Source: Streptomyces sp. NBC_00654 (lineage in GTDB: Bacteria; Actinomycetota; Actinomycetes; Streptomycetales; Streptomycetaceae). Taken from it: a stretch of 64,000 nt of DNA. Both the position numbers and the translations under genes were made by a program. The stretch spans positions 3,472,001 through 3,536,000 of the forward strand of contig NZ_JAPEOB010000001.1 in NCBI RefSeq assembly GCF_026341775.1, given 5' to 3'. A model generated the notes under the pieces. It was not told where the DNA came from. It was given only the letters and a program-made list of their open reading frames with translations, and made no database searches. Position 1 is the first letter of the stretch. Every line of letters begins with the position of its first letter. This document shows, piece by piece, positions 9,017 to 18,730 of the stretch.

Positions 9017-9664
9017 GATGCGTCCTGTCTGTGTTGAAGTAGCCAGGGGGTGTCGTTCACGGGCAGGGCGGGCTGCCCGGGAGGGGGTGTCGTCCTCGTG
9101 GACCGACAGCCTGTCCAGGACCGTGACGACGCCGTCCACCTGCTCAGCGAGTCTCAGCAGGGTTCGGGCCTGGCTGCGGCTCCGGATGCGGCCGCCGAGT
9201 GTGACCACACCATCCAGCACCTGCACGGCGACGGCATCCTCGGGCAGGCGCATGGCATCCGCCAGGACGTCCTCCCGTATGCGGCGTCGTACCTCGGCGT
9301 CCGGGCGGAGGAATACACCGAGAAGGTCACGCCGGGTAACGATTCCGACCAGCCGCTCTTCTTCGTCGACGACGGGAAGGCGCTCCACGCCGCGGCGTAC
9401 CATCAGCCGAGCCGCGTCCGCGACGGTCTCCTCGGCGTGGACGGTGACGGCCGGGGCGGTCATCAGGCCACGTGCGGTCAGCTCTCGTCGTGCCAGAAGA
9501 TCGCTTTCGGAGACGACTCCGAGGACGCGATCGTCCTCGTCGAGGACGGGGACTCCGCTGATATCGCGCTCGGCGAGCAGCTTCGCCACGTCCCGGAACG
9601 GTGTCGCGGGAACGGCGGAGGCGACGTCGTCCGACATCAGGACGCCGACCTTCAGGTGTCTCAT
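8030..9664 (-). CDS. CBS-BON protein fused in frame to an Acg-like nitroreductase
   Basis: A single uninterrupted 544-codon frame. Residues 1-205 are a CBS pair (VGVLMSDDVASAVPATPF, GVVSESDLLAR, LMTAPAVTVHAEE, GIVTRRDLLGVF) plus BON unit (VQVLDGVVTLGGRI). About 12-30 residues of low-complexity linker follow. From residue 217 on is a nitroreductase-fold protein: LIEDAVTAPSMHNAQPWKF, LHLGCGAALFNLRVA, RHTSRFPFSEEQIP, and a C-terminal MGFVHILIRLGYGP. The latter matches the FMN-binding Acg/Rv2032-Rv3131 group of the mycobacterial DosR regulon. The ATG has GGAGG seven bases upstream. The two halves each have the normal length of a separate protein, so this is either a true fusion or two genes whose separating stop was lost. 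Confidence 0.85.
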   Translation of the reverse strand: MRHLKVGVLMSDDVASAVPATPFRDVAKLLAERDISGVPVLDEDDRVLGVVSESDLLARRELTARGLMTAPAVTVHAEETVADAARLMVRRGVERLPVVDEEERLVGIVTRRDLLGVFLRPDAEVRRRIREDVLADAMRLPEDAVAVQVLDGVVTLGGRIRSRSQARTLLRLAEQVDGVVTVLDRLSVHEDDTPSRAARPARERHPLATSTQTGRIVSTTDPTRSLVTSLIEDAVTAPSMHNAQPWKFVHRTGTDMIGMHGDPARGMQHQDPEHRALHLGCGAALFNLRVASAHHGLNAAVTLLPSSADPWHLADVRLQGPAVEDGLAVLHPVLRQRHTSRFPFSEEQIPSEVVDGLCAAALLEGCRLVVPGAWHTDTVLELVHDAQMFEAADEAVRAEIAAWTRTGAVGEGPETEGIPTYALGPRQYDVTAPVRDFDSSRRVPARSSAPFEKRPQLALLGTAEDDPENWLRAGQAMQRVLLQATADGLSTSLMSQPLEWPELRSVAREPGSTMGFVHILIRLGYGPKGRPTPRRPASEVLTFG

Positions 9665-10120
9665 GGCCGCGCCTCCAGTTCGGGCATGCGGATGGTGAGC
9701 CCTACCACGCCACCACGGTCCATCACACCGGCGCGGACCGGGAGGGGCCGAACGGTCCTCGGCCGGGGCCGACCGGTCGTATCCCGCTCTGGCCCCTGCC
9801 CCGTACACGTCCGGTCCCGATCCCGTGGGACCTTCGGTCCCGCCGTTGCCCCGAGCGGCCCTCCAGCGGGTCCGCCCCGGGTGCCAGGGTGAGAACCATC
9901 GCGCCACACGGACCGGAGCAGGAATCGCGCCACACGGTCCGGACCAGGAGCAGGCCTGGACGGCACCACAGCCGGTCCCGCTTCGCCCGGAGGCCGAGGC
10001 CCGGCCGGCGACCGCCGGGCATTCCGACCGGCTCCCGGACGGGATCAGCTCAGCCTGTGGCGGCGCGCCCATGGTGCTGTGGAGCACCCACTGATACGGG
10101 CCTGGACATGGGAGTACATC
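9665..10120. promoter_or_regulatory. Divergent regulatory region with several GGGxCC palindromes
   Basis: This 456-bp spacer between the CBS-nitroreductase gene and a USP gene has no recognisable coding sequence. It contains GGGCCGAACGGTCC (9745-9758), GGGCCGACCGGTCG (9766-9779) and the perfect palindrome GGGACCTTCGGTCCC (9827-9841). A further GGTCCC at 9813-9818 pairs with the first arm of the last. A 14-bp direct repeat, ATCGCGCCACACGG, occurs at 9898-9911 and 9924-9937. This is the densest cluster of such sites in the window and the best candidate for binding by the adjacent OsdR/DevR-like regulator. Confidence 0.55.
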
Positions 10121-10981
10121 ATGACTGGCACCACGGACCGGCGCGACATCGTCATCGGTATCGACCCCGTCAAGAACTGGCATCTGGCGCTCGCCTGGGC
10201 AGCCGACGAGGCCGACCGCCGGCAGTCGAGGCTACGGCTCGTGGTCGCTGTACCACCGCCCCACCACACGCAGCACGTCGACAACTCCCCCCGGCACACG
10301 ACTCAGCTCGACGCCGGAACGGAGACCCTTCGGACCGCAGCGGCCTGGGTGTACGCCCGGCAGCCGGGTGTACACACCATTTCCTCCCTCCTCGAAGGAA
10401 CCCCGGCAGGGGTGCTGGCCGGCCTGTCACGTGATGCCGGCATGGTCGTGCTCGGCTCCCGGCGCCTCAGCCGCACCGAGGAGTTCCTGAGCGCCGGTTC
10501 CCTCGTCATTCCGGTCACCGCACAGGCGCACTGCCCGGTCGCCGTCGTGGGCGACGCGGAGCACGCCACCCAGAAGCCGCCCTACCTCGTCGTCGGTGTC
10601 GACGGCAGCAGAGCCTCCCGCGCCGCCCTGGCACTGGCCTTCGAGGAAGCGGAACTCCGCCACTGCGCGCTGCGGGCCATCGCCGTCTGGCAGCCACCCG
10701 TCTTCACCCTGCACACCGGCGACACACTGTTCCACGCCGAACGGCGGCTCCTCTCGGAAGCCACGGCCGGATGGTCGCAGAAGTACCCCGATGTCCGCCT
10801 CACCCACGAGGTACCCATCGGCTCGCCCGTCGAACTGCTGGCGGACGCCGCCGAACACGCCTTGGCGCTCGTCGTCGGCCGCCGTGGCCACGGCGGCTAC
10901 ACCGGGATGCGCGTCGGCTCAGTCGTCCACGGACTGCTGCACCGTGCCCACTGTCCTGTGATCACCGTTCCTGAGGCGTGA
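10121..10981 (+). CDS. Universal stress protein, two USP domains
   Basis: 286 residues, started at the ATG with GGGAG six bases upstream. The first domain (about 1-145) opens IVIGIDPVKNW and has a modified loop, MVVLGSRRLSRTEEFLSAGS. The second (about 150-286) opens VVGVDGSRASRAAL and has a full ATP-type loop, VVGRRGHGGYTGMRVGSVV, ending HRAHCPVITVPEA. So in this protein the C-terminal half is the likely nucleotide binder, the reverse of the USP at 922-1821. It is transcribed toward the sensor kinase gene, with a 125-bp gap, and away from a region rich in candidate OsdR boxes. Function beyond stress tolerance cannot be assigned. Confidence 0.93.
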   Translation: MTGTTDRRDIVIGIDPVKNWHLALAWAADEADRRQSRLRLVVAVPPPHHTQHVDNSPRHTTQLDAGTETLRTAAAWVYARQPGVHTISSLLEGTPAGVLAGLSRDAGMVVLGSRRLSRTEEFLSAGSLVIPVTAQAHCPVAVVGDAEHATQKPPYLVVGVDGSRASRAALALAFEEAELRHCALRAIAVWQPPVFTLHTGDTLFHAERRLLSEATAGWSQKYPDVRLTHEVPIGSPVELLADAAEHALALVVGRRGHGGYTGMRVGSVVHGLLHRAHCPVITVPEA

Positions 10982-11061
10982 GCTCCGGTGACGACGCCGG
11001 CAGCGGACCGGGCGCGCCGAAGAACCCGGCAGGAATGCGGCGCCGAACCGGACTACGGTGA

Positions 11062-12840
<1,779 letters not shown>

Positions 12841-12847
12841 GCGCGCC

Positions 12848-13534
12848 CTATTCCTTCTTGGCATCGTGCTCATGGACCTGCGCGGCGATGACGGCGGCCT
12901 GGACCCGGCGCTCCACCCCCAGCTTGCCGAGCAGCCGGGAGATATGGTTCTTGACCGTCTTCTCCGACAGGTACAGCCGCTTGGCGATCTGCCGGTTGGT
13001 GAGCCCCTCCCCGATGAGTTCGAGCACGGAAAGCTCCCGCGCGGACAGCGCTGTGAGCCGATCGTCCTCCGGCGGTTTCGCCGACTCCGGGTCCCGCAGC
13101 GAACTCATCAGCCGGGCGGTGGTGGCGGGATCGAGCATCGACTCGCCGGCTGCCACGGTCCGCACGGCCGACACCAGGTCGGAACCCTTGATCTGCTTGA
13201 GGACATACCCCGAGGCTCCCGCCATGATCGCGTCGAGCAGGGCGTCCTCGTCGTCGAAGGAGGTCAGCATCAGGCACGCCAGACCGGGCATCCGCGAACG
13301 CAGCTCCCGGCACACGGAGATCCCGTCGCCGTCGGGCAGCCGTACGTCGAGGACCGCCACGTCCGGGCGGAGCGCCGGCCCCCTGGCCAGAGCATGGTCG
13401 GCCGTCGACGCCTCCCCGACCACTGTCATATCCGGTTCGTCGTCCACAAGATCGCGAAGGCCCCGGCGGACTACCTCATGATCGTCCACGAGGAAGACCC
13501 GGATGGGCACGGCGGCTGTCGGCAGATCGGACAT
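12848..13534 (-). CDS. osdR: NarL/LuxR-type response regulator of the DevR/DosR/OsdR type
   Basis: 228 residues. The receiver domain (about 10-130) has the acidic pair in FLVDDHE, phospho-acceptor Asp63 in AVLDVRLPDGDG, and the conserved lysine in SGYVLKQIKG. A LuxR HTH lies at about 155-215 (LSARELSVLELI, LTNRQIAKRLYLSEKTVKNH), closely following the DosR pattern. The ATG at 13534 follows a modest AGGGG; the open frame continues upstream, but that part does not resemble a receiver. It should dimerise when phosphorylated and bind palindromic DNA. The likely partner is the convergent GAF kinase, and likely targets are the GGGxCC palindromes of this region. Neither link can be proved from sequence. 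Confidence 0.92.
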   Translation of the reverse strand: MSDLPTAAVPIRVFLVDDHEVVRRGLRDLVDDEPDMTVVGEASTADHALARGPALRPDVAVLDVRLPDGDGISVCRELRSRMPGLACLMLTSFDDEDALLDAIMAGASGYVLKQIKGSDLVSAVRTVAAGESMLDPATTARLMSSLRDPESAKPPEDDRLTALSARELSVLELIGEGLTNRQIAKRLYLSEKTVKNHISRLLGKLGVERRVQAAVIAAQVHEHDAKKE

Positions 13535-13614
13535 GGTGACCCCTGAAGTCCGTCGGGTGTGTATCCGCCCCTCGTAGGGATTGTGCGTGATGTTCTCCCG
13601 GAATGGGCGAAGGT

Positions 13615-14073
13615 CTACAGGCCGCTGCCGTGCGCGGCGTACAGATCGAGCAGTCGCACCCGGGCGGATACGAGACGCTGTGCAAGCACCTGCCCCACGA
13701 CATGCCCCAGGGCGGAGCCGAGCCGCGGGTCTGCGTCCATCATCATGCGCACGGTCGCCGCGTCGAACTCGTACGCCCGTACGCGCGTCATGGCCTCGGC
13801 ACCGAAGTGCCAGTGGTACGGGGCGAACAGCCATGACCATCCGAGCAGCTCACCGGCATTCACGGTATCGATCACGGTCGGCCGTCTGCCGGGCACCCGG
13901 ATGTCCAATGTGACGGTTCCGGTCCGGATGAACCAGAACCGCTCGGCGAGACCGTCTTCCTCGAACAGCCGGGTGCCCTCAGGGAAGTCCACCCGGCGGG
14001 CACACTGCATGAGGCGGTCACGGTGGTCGACGGACAGCTCTGAGGCGAGCCGCGGGGAGGTGGGAGTGCTCAT
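13615..14073 (-). CDS. Cyclic nucleotide-binding-domain protein without HTH
   Basis: 152 residues consisting essentially of one CRP-type cNMP-binding beta-barrel (FPEGTRLFEEDGLAERFWFI, TVTLDI, AGELLGWSWLFAP, YEFDAATVR) followed by the dimerisation helix. The chain stops before any DNA-binding helix-turn-helix, so it is not a conventional CRP regulator. The usual phosphate-binding RxS pocket is not obvious in GELLGWSWLFAPYHW, so ligand binding may be altered. GAGGAGG stands nine bases before the ATG. It lies directly upstream of the response regulator on the same strand (80-bp gap) and shares a palindrome-rich intergenic region with the PEP synthase gene. A sensory adaptor role is a guess. Confidence 0.88.
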   Translation of the reverse strand: MSTPTSPRLASELSVDHRDRLMQCARRVDFPEGTRLFEEDGLAERFWFIRTGTVTLDIRVPGRRPTVIDTVNAGELLGWSWLFAPYHWHFGAEAMTRVRAYEFDAATVRMMMDADPRLGSALGHVVGQVLAQRLVSARVRLLDLYAAHGSGL

Positions 14074-14457
14074 CGGAGTGCCTCCTCATCGGTAACCGTC
14101 CCAGTCTCCGCTCACGCGATCACCGGAGGGAGGGCCGGATGGTCCCTTTCCTCCGGGCGGACTCCATCGCAGCCGCCCTGCCCCGGACCCGTGGGCCGGT
14201 AGGCCCCTCCTGGGCACGGCCCACCCGGCCCCACCTCCCGGCCCGCTCGGCACTGCGACCCAGGACCGTACGGCGTGATCGTGGAATCCGGACGCCGCAC
14301 AAGGCCCATTCCCGAAAGGGCGAGGACGATGCAGCGCTTTCGGATCCAGACCAGACCGCCCCAGCCCCGCAAGCCCGTGCCGCCGGACCTGCGCACCCCG
14401 TCACGGCGCCCACTGCCCGGCTGAGCCCGCGAACGCCTTACCCGGATGGAGGACGTC
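14074..14457. promoter_or_regulatory. Divergent regulatory region of the cNMP-protein and PEP synthase genes
   Basis: This 384-bp region carries two palindromes of the local family: GGGCCGGATGGTCCC (14132-14146) and GGGCCGGTAGGCCC (14193-14206). Both lie 250-330 bp before the PEP synthase start and 60-130 bp before the leftward gene. A possible 31-codon leader ORF lies at 14329-14424. No further structure was recognised. Confidence 0.5.
14329..14424 (+). CDS. Possible 31-residue leader peptide upstream of PEP synthase
   Basis: ATG preceded by AAAGGGCGAGGA; the peptide is basic and proline-rich (MQRFRIQTRPPQPRKPV...), with five prolines in the first 19 residues. It ends 33 bases before the PEP synthase ATG. 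A proline-rich leader could act in translational attenuation, but nothing in the sequence shows alternative hairpins, and it may be fortuitous. Confidence 0.25.
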   Translation: MQRFRIQTRPPQPRKPVPPDLRTPSRRPLPG

Positions 14458-16845
14458 ATGGCCTCTACTCGACGCGTCATACCGCTCGCGGAACTCGGCC
14501 GGCAGGACGTCGGCCGCGTCGGGGGCAAGAATGCCTCCCTGGGAGAGATGACCGCCCATCTGGCCTCTGCCGGTGTGCGCGTGCCTCCCGGCTACGCCAC
14601 GACGGCGGACGCGTACGAAGAGCTGCTGGACGCGCGCGGGCTGCGTGGAAGCATCGAGGAACAGCTCGGCCGGCTGCAGGAGGGAACACCGTCGGACCAG
14701 GTGGGAGCGGCGATCCGGTCGATGATCCTGGCCGAGCCACTGCCGGACGGGCTGCGCGCCGAGATCATCTCCGCCTATGCGCAGCTCGCGGCCGAGCAGG
14801 GCCGAGAGGCCCCCGAAGTCGCCGTACGCAGCAGCGCCACGGCCGAGGACCTGCCGGAGGCCAGCTTCGCCGGGCAGCAGGAGAGCTACCTGAACGTCCG
14901 CGGGGCCGCCCAGCTGCTGGAATCCGTCCACCGTTGCTACGCGTCCCTTTTCACCGACCGTGCGCTCGACTACCGGGAGCGGATGGGCTTCGATCACCTC
15001 TCCGTCGCGCTGTCCGTCGGTATCCAGGTGATGGTCCGCTCCGACCGGGCCGGAGCAGGCGTGATGTTCACCCTCGACCCCGAGAGCGGCTTTCCCGAGG
15101 TCATCGTCGTGAGCGCGGCCTGGGGGCTGGGGGAGACCGTCGTCAGTGGTCAGGTCGACCCCGACGAGTACACGATCTTCAAGCCGAGCCTGAAGGACCC
15201 GGTGCTGACCCCGGTGATCGATGTACGAATCGGCGCGAAGAGGCAGAAGGCCGTCTACGCGGAACACGGGCTGACCCGGACCGTCGACACGACCGGCGAG
15301 GAGCGTTCGCGTCGCGTCCTGACCGACGCGGAAGTCCGGCTCCTGGCGGATTGGGCGCTGACCGTGGAGGAGCACTACGGCTGCCCCATGGACCTGGAGT
15401 GGGCCAAGGACGGCCTGACCGGAGACCTGTGGATCGTGCAGGCCCGTCCCGAGACCGTACAGTCCCGGAGACTCCCCTCGACCCTGCGCCGCTGCCGGCT
15501 GACCGCCCCGCCGGGCGAAGCCCTGATCGACGGCATCGCGGTCGGCGAGGCGATCGGCCGCGGAGCCGTCGTCGCCCTGGAATCGCCCGTCGACCTCGAC
15601 CGCTTCCCCTCCGGCGGAGTACTCGTCACCGGCATCACCGACCCGGACTGGGAACCGATCATGAAGCGCGCCTCCGCGATCGTCACCGACCACGGCGGAC
15701 GCACATCGCATGCCGCCATCGTCAGCCGGGAGCTCGGGGTTCCCGCCGTCGTCGGCACCGGCCGGGCCACCGGGACACTGCGCGACGGCCAGGACGTGAC
15801 CGTCTCCTGCGCCGAGGGCGGGAGCGGCAGGGTGTACGCGGGCCTGCTCGCGTACGACGAGACCGAGACCGACCTCGCCGGCCTGCCGGCCACCCGGACC
15901 CGCATCATGCTGAACCTCGCCGACCCGTCCGCGGCCTTCCGCTGGTGGCGGCTGCCGGCCGACGGCGTGGGGCTCGCCCGGCTGGAGTTCGTCGTCGCGC
16001 ACCAGGTCAAGGCCCACCCGATGGCTCTTCTGCACCCGGAACGACTGGACCACCACGACCGCCGCCTGATCGACCAGCTCACCGAGGGCTACCTCGACCG
16101 GGGCCAGTACTTCGTCGACCGCCTTGCCCAAGGAGTCGCTCGCATCGCCGCATCCCGCTGGCCCGCCCCCGTCGTGGTACGCACCAGTGACTTCAAGACC
16201 AACGAGTACGCACGTCTGCTCGGCGGCCGCCCCTTCGAGCCGGTCGAAGCCAACCCGATGATCGGCTGGCGCGGCGCGAGCCGCTACTACAGCGACGGAT
16301 ACAGGGAGGGCTTCGCCCTGGAATGCCGTGCGCTGCGCCGGGTCCGGGACGAGATGGGCCTGGCGAACGTCATCGTCATGATCCCGTTCTGCCGCACCCT
16401 CGAAGAAGCGGACCTGGTCCTGGAAGTCATGGCCGAACAGGGCCTGCGCCGCGGTGAGAACGGGCTCAAGGTGTATGTCATGGCGGAGATTCCCGCCAAC
16501 ATCATCCTGGCCCAGGAGTTCGCCGAGCGCTTCGACGGCTTCTCCATCGGCAGCAACGACCTCACTCAACTCACCCTGGGGGTCGACCGCGACTCCGAAG
16601 CCCTCGCCCATGTCTTCGACGAGAACGATCCCGCAGTCACCCGCAGTATCGAACTCCTTGTCCATCGCGCCCGGTCCGTCGGTCGAACGGTAGGCCTGTG
16701 CGGCCAACGCCCCAGCGACGACCCCGCGTTCACCGAACTGCTGGTCGTGGCCGGCATCGACTCGATCTCCGTGGCGCCGGACAGTTTCGCGGCGGTCAAG
16801 CAGCACGTGGCCGCCGCCGAACTCAAGCGGTACGGGCCGCGCTGA
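14458..16845 (+). CDS. ppsA: Phosphoenolpyruvate synthase (pyruvate, water dikinase)
   Basis: 795 residues, about the E. coli PpsA length. The N-terminal ATP-grasp part includes VGGKNASLGEM and VAVRSSATAEDLPEASFAGQ. The phosphohistidine domain has TDHGGRTSHAAIVSRELG with His418 as carrier. The C-terminal PEP/pyruvate barrel has VVVRTSDFKTNEY, EANPMIGWRG, SIGSNDLTQLTLGVDRD and GLCGQRPSDD. The GGRTSHA form and the GQxPSD ending fit PEP synthase better than pyruvate phosphate dikinase. The ATG at 14458 is chosen because GGAGG sits five bases upstream; an ATG twelve bases earlier overlaps that site. It converts pyruvate and ATP to PEP, AMP and phosphate. In this setting it may support gluconeogenesis or nucleotide balance under oxygen limitation. 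Confidence 0.95.
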   Translation: MASTRRVIPLAELGRQDVGRVGGKNASLGEMTAHLASAGVRVPPGYATTADAYEELLDARGLRGSIEEQLGRLQEGTPSDQVGAAIRSMILAEPLPDGLRAEIISAYAQLAAEQGREAPEVAVRSSATAEDLPEASFAGQQESYLNVRGAAQLLESVHRCYASLFTDRALDYRERMGFDHLSVALSVGIQVMVRSDRAGAGVMFTLDPESGFPEVIVVSAAWGLGETVVSGQVDPDEYTIFKPSLKDPVLTPVIDVRIGAKRQKAVYAEHGLTRTVDTTGEERSRRVLTDAEVRLLADWALTVEEHYGCPMDLEWAKDGLTGDLWIVQARPETVQSRRLPSTLRRCRLTAPPGEALIDGIAVGEAIGRGAVVALESPVDLDRFPSGGVLVTGITDPDWEPIMKRASAIVTDHGGRTSHAAIVSRELGVPAVVGTGRATGTLRDGQDVTVSCAEGGSGRVYAGLLAYDETETDLAGLPATRTRIMLNLADPSAAFRWWRLPADGVGLARLEFVVAHQVKAHPMALLHPERLDHHDRRLIDQLTEGYLDRGQYFVDRLAQGVARIAASRWPAPVVVRTSDFKTNEYARLLGGRPFEPVEANPMIGWRGASRYYSDGYREGFALECRALRRVRDEMGLANVIVMIPFCRTLEEADLVLEVMAEQGLRRGENGLKVYVMAEIPANIILAQEFAERFDGFSIGSNDLTQLTLGVDRDSEALAHVFDENDPAVTRSIELLVHRARSVGRTVGLCGQRPSDDPAFTELLVVAGIDSISVAPDSFAAVKQHVAAAELKRYGPR

Positions 16846-16993
16846 GCTGTCCCCACCGAGCCCCATGCCGTCCCATGGATGAGAGGGAGGCCATGTCGGA
16901 TACGTAGCCACAACGGGGAGGAACAGCCGCAGCCCTGTCCGAGGTCACCCAGGTCGGGCACGCGGGGTGTGCCGAACAGGGCGGAGGGACGAC

Positions 16994-17617
16994 ATGCTCA
17001 GGGCTCACCTGGAGAAGGGCCCGCTACGACGATTGTTCGGCCGCCGTTCGAATGAACTGTGGCGTGCAGCCGACCGCATGCGGAGCCGCTGGATCATTGC
17101 CTTCGCGCTCGCTCCGATCCTCGCCGTGCTCTGCGCGGTGGCCATCGGGATGGCTGTATGGAACACCGAAATCACTGGCGCCCACGCGGAATCCCTGCAT
17201 CGGCACAGGGTCTCGGCGACGACGGTCGGTGAGACCGTCCGGGCGCCCCCTGAGCCGTCCAACGGCGTCCGGACGGCAACGGCCCAGACCGTCTGGGAGT
17301 ACCCCTCTTCCCACCGGCACAGGGACAGGGTCCCGGTCCCGGCCGACACCCCTGTGGGCGGGACCGTCGTGGTCTGGGTGGATGACGCGGGCCGGGAGAC
17401 GGCGGCTCCTCCCTCCGGCAGCGAACTCGCCTCCACTGCCGTTGCCGCGGGGGTCGCTGCCTTCGCGGTATTCGCCCTCTCCGCAGGGGGAGTTGTCCGG
17501 CTCGGGCTCCGTCGCGTCGATGCGCGCAGCCTGGCCGAGTGGGGCCGGGAATGGGAGCTCGTCGAGCCCCACTGGTCCGGCCGGGAGCGCCGGGGACCGG
17601 GAGCCGAAGAAGACTGA
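16994..17617 (+). CDS. Rv1733c-like two-helix membrane protein
   Basis: 207 residues with GGAGGG five bases before the ATG. A basic N-terminus (RRLFGRRSNELWRAADRMR) leads into a membrane helix at about 33-55 (IIAFALAPILAVLCAVAIGMAVW). An extra-cytoplasmic region of about 90 residues follows, containing ATAQTVWEYPSSHRHRDRVPVPADTPVGGTV in pieces, and a second helix lies at about 146-168. This topology and the HRHRVSATT / VGGTVVVWVD pattern fit the Rv1733c family, named for a DosR-regulon membrane antigen of unknown function. It lies 148 bp downstream of PEP synthase on the same strand; the spacer holds no other gene. Confidence 0.85.
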   Translation: MLRAHLEKGPLRRLFGRRSNELWRAADRMRSRWIIAFALAPILAVLCAVAIGMAVWNTEITGAHAESLHRHRVSATTVGETVRAPPEPSNGVRTATAQTVWEYPSSHRHRDRVPVPADTPVGGTVVVWVDDAGRETAAPPSGSELASTAVAAGVAAFAVFALSAGGVVRLGLRRVDARSLAEWGREWELVEPHWSGRERRGPGAEED

Positions 17618-17702
17618 AGCCCCGGTCCCGTCCTGGAGGCGGACACCACCACCAGCACGCTCGCCGGCCACGGCACCGCCGCTGCGGCACCCCCACAGGG
17701 AC

Positions 17703-17813
17703 ATGCCGGACACCGGCGACGAAATCCCGACGCGCACCGTGGAGGACCTGGGCGGACGCGTGAAGCGAACGGCCTACAAGGACAAGCAGGCCGCCGGGGG
17801 CATGTACGGCTAG
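17703..17813 (+). CDS. Small hypothetical protein (36 residues)
   Basis: MPDTGDEIPTRTVEDLGG... ending KDKQAAGGMYG, hydrophilic, without a recognised domain. The amino-acid usage looks protein-like, but only a weak AGGGAC precedes the ATG. It may be a real small protein or the surviving end of a longer decayed gene. Its stop shares bases with the stop of the truncated USP on the other strand. Confidence 0.35.
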   Translation: MPDTGDEIPTRTVEDLGGRVKRTAYKDKQAAGGMYG

Positions 17814-18043
17814 GGGTGTGCGATCGCGGCATCGCGCAGGAACGCCTCTGCACACCCGGAGCGCATCTCGGCACTGGTGACGGGCGCGAGGTCACGGGCG
17901 GAGGACCACTCCTCGGCGTGGACGAGATGGAGCTGAACCTCGCGCAGGAGCGCTTCCTGAGCGGCCCCGTGGGCTGCCGCCATACTCTCCGCCGAGCTGT
18001 CGAGGCCGACAGCGACGAGTCCGTTCAGCTTGGTCATTCTCAT
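17810..18043 (-). pseudogene. USP gene truncated after 77 codons
   Basis: Starts well: GGAGAG just before the ATG, then a USP beta1-alpha1-beta2 unit (GLVAVGLDSSAESMAAAHGAAQEALLREVQLHLVHAEEW). The frame stops after LRDAAIAHP, where a USP should continue into the region before its glycine-rich ATP loop. A normal single USP domain has about 140 residues, so half is missing. No continuation was found in other frames to the left, where a converging small ORF begins. Confidence 0.7.
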
Positions 18044-18314
18044 GCCTCTCCGACGGGGTCCGGCCTGTGATCGGGAATACTTGGCCGCCATGTCGCGGCG
18101 GCACGGCGGGGATGCATCGGTCATGGGACGGGAGCGGACCAGCGCGACGACTGCGAGCAGCGCGGGCCCGCCGCCACCTCGTCGCACGCCCTTCACCGCA
18201 CCGATCGAGAAGCCGGTCACGAGGTAGCCGGCGTACCGGGCTCCGCTCGACGTCGGCTGCGAACACGAACGAGAAGAATGCGTTCACGCTCCACGCGACC
18301 AGCCTGAGCCACCG

Positions 18315-18401
18315 TGTCCCGGCGGTGTCTTCGAAGGCGGCGTTCTGAGGGACGGCGATGGCCTCTCGGGTCATCAACGCGTTTGCTTCTCGATGCCTCA
18401 C
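18315..18401 (-). pseudogene. N-terminal fragment of a CBS-domain gene
   Basis: From a GTG with AGGAGAAGG upstream, the first 29 codons read like the start of a local CBS-BON protein (ALMTREAIAVPQNAAFEDTAGT, compare VMTHDVVTAAPGTPFKEVA at the window start). Similarity then ends abruptly. The following 270 bases down to the truncated USP contain no recognisable gene in any frame. Confidence 0.5.
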
Positions 18402-18410
18402 CGCCTTCTC

Positions 18411-18730
18411 CTACCGCCCGGTGGCCTTCGATGAGCTGATCGACATGTCGTTGTGCCCGTGGTTGAGCCGATTGACCGCGTCCACCACTCCGTCGGGGCT
18501 CCCGCACAGCTGCGTCACGACGGGCACCAGGCCGTGCCGTTCCACTGTGCCGATGACGGACACCACACCCGTCGATGACCTCGACGGCCGGAGCCGAAGG
18601 CCTGAGCCGCAGTGCGCGGGTCGGCACGTCTTCCCGGATCGCTTGCGCTATTTCGACATCACGTCTGTGGAGCAGGTCCGCTTCCGACGCGATGCCCACA
18701 GGCCGTTCGATGATCCGCCCAATCCCACGA
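18411..18730 (-). pseudogene. Decayed CBS-BON gene with a one-base insertion
   Basis: Recognisable from PVGIASEADLLHRRDVEIAQAIREDV (end of a second CBS motif) through PAVEVIDG (start of the BON unit). One extra T in GACGGG-T-GTGGTGTCC (about 18573) then throws the frame. In the next frame the BON unit continues correctly (VVSVIGTVERHGLV, GSPDGVVDAVNRLNHGHNDMS) to a TAG at 18411-18413. The N-terminal CBS half is missing or unrecognisable. The stop lies ten bases from the GTG of the next CBS fragment, so two family members once lay in tandem. Confidence 0.75.

Noticed and set aside
9665..10183. Upstream extension of the CBS-nitroreductase frame
   Set aside because: The frame stays open, but the extra residues are low-complexity and the ATG at 9664 has a strong GGAGG and a clear CBS beginning.
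14401..16911. 836-codon leftward open frame opposite PEP synthase
   Set aside because: Antisense shadow of a certain gene; composition dominated by Gly, Asp, Val and Gln without motifs.
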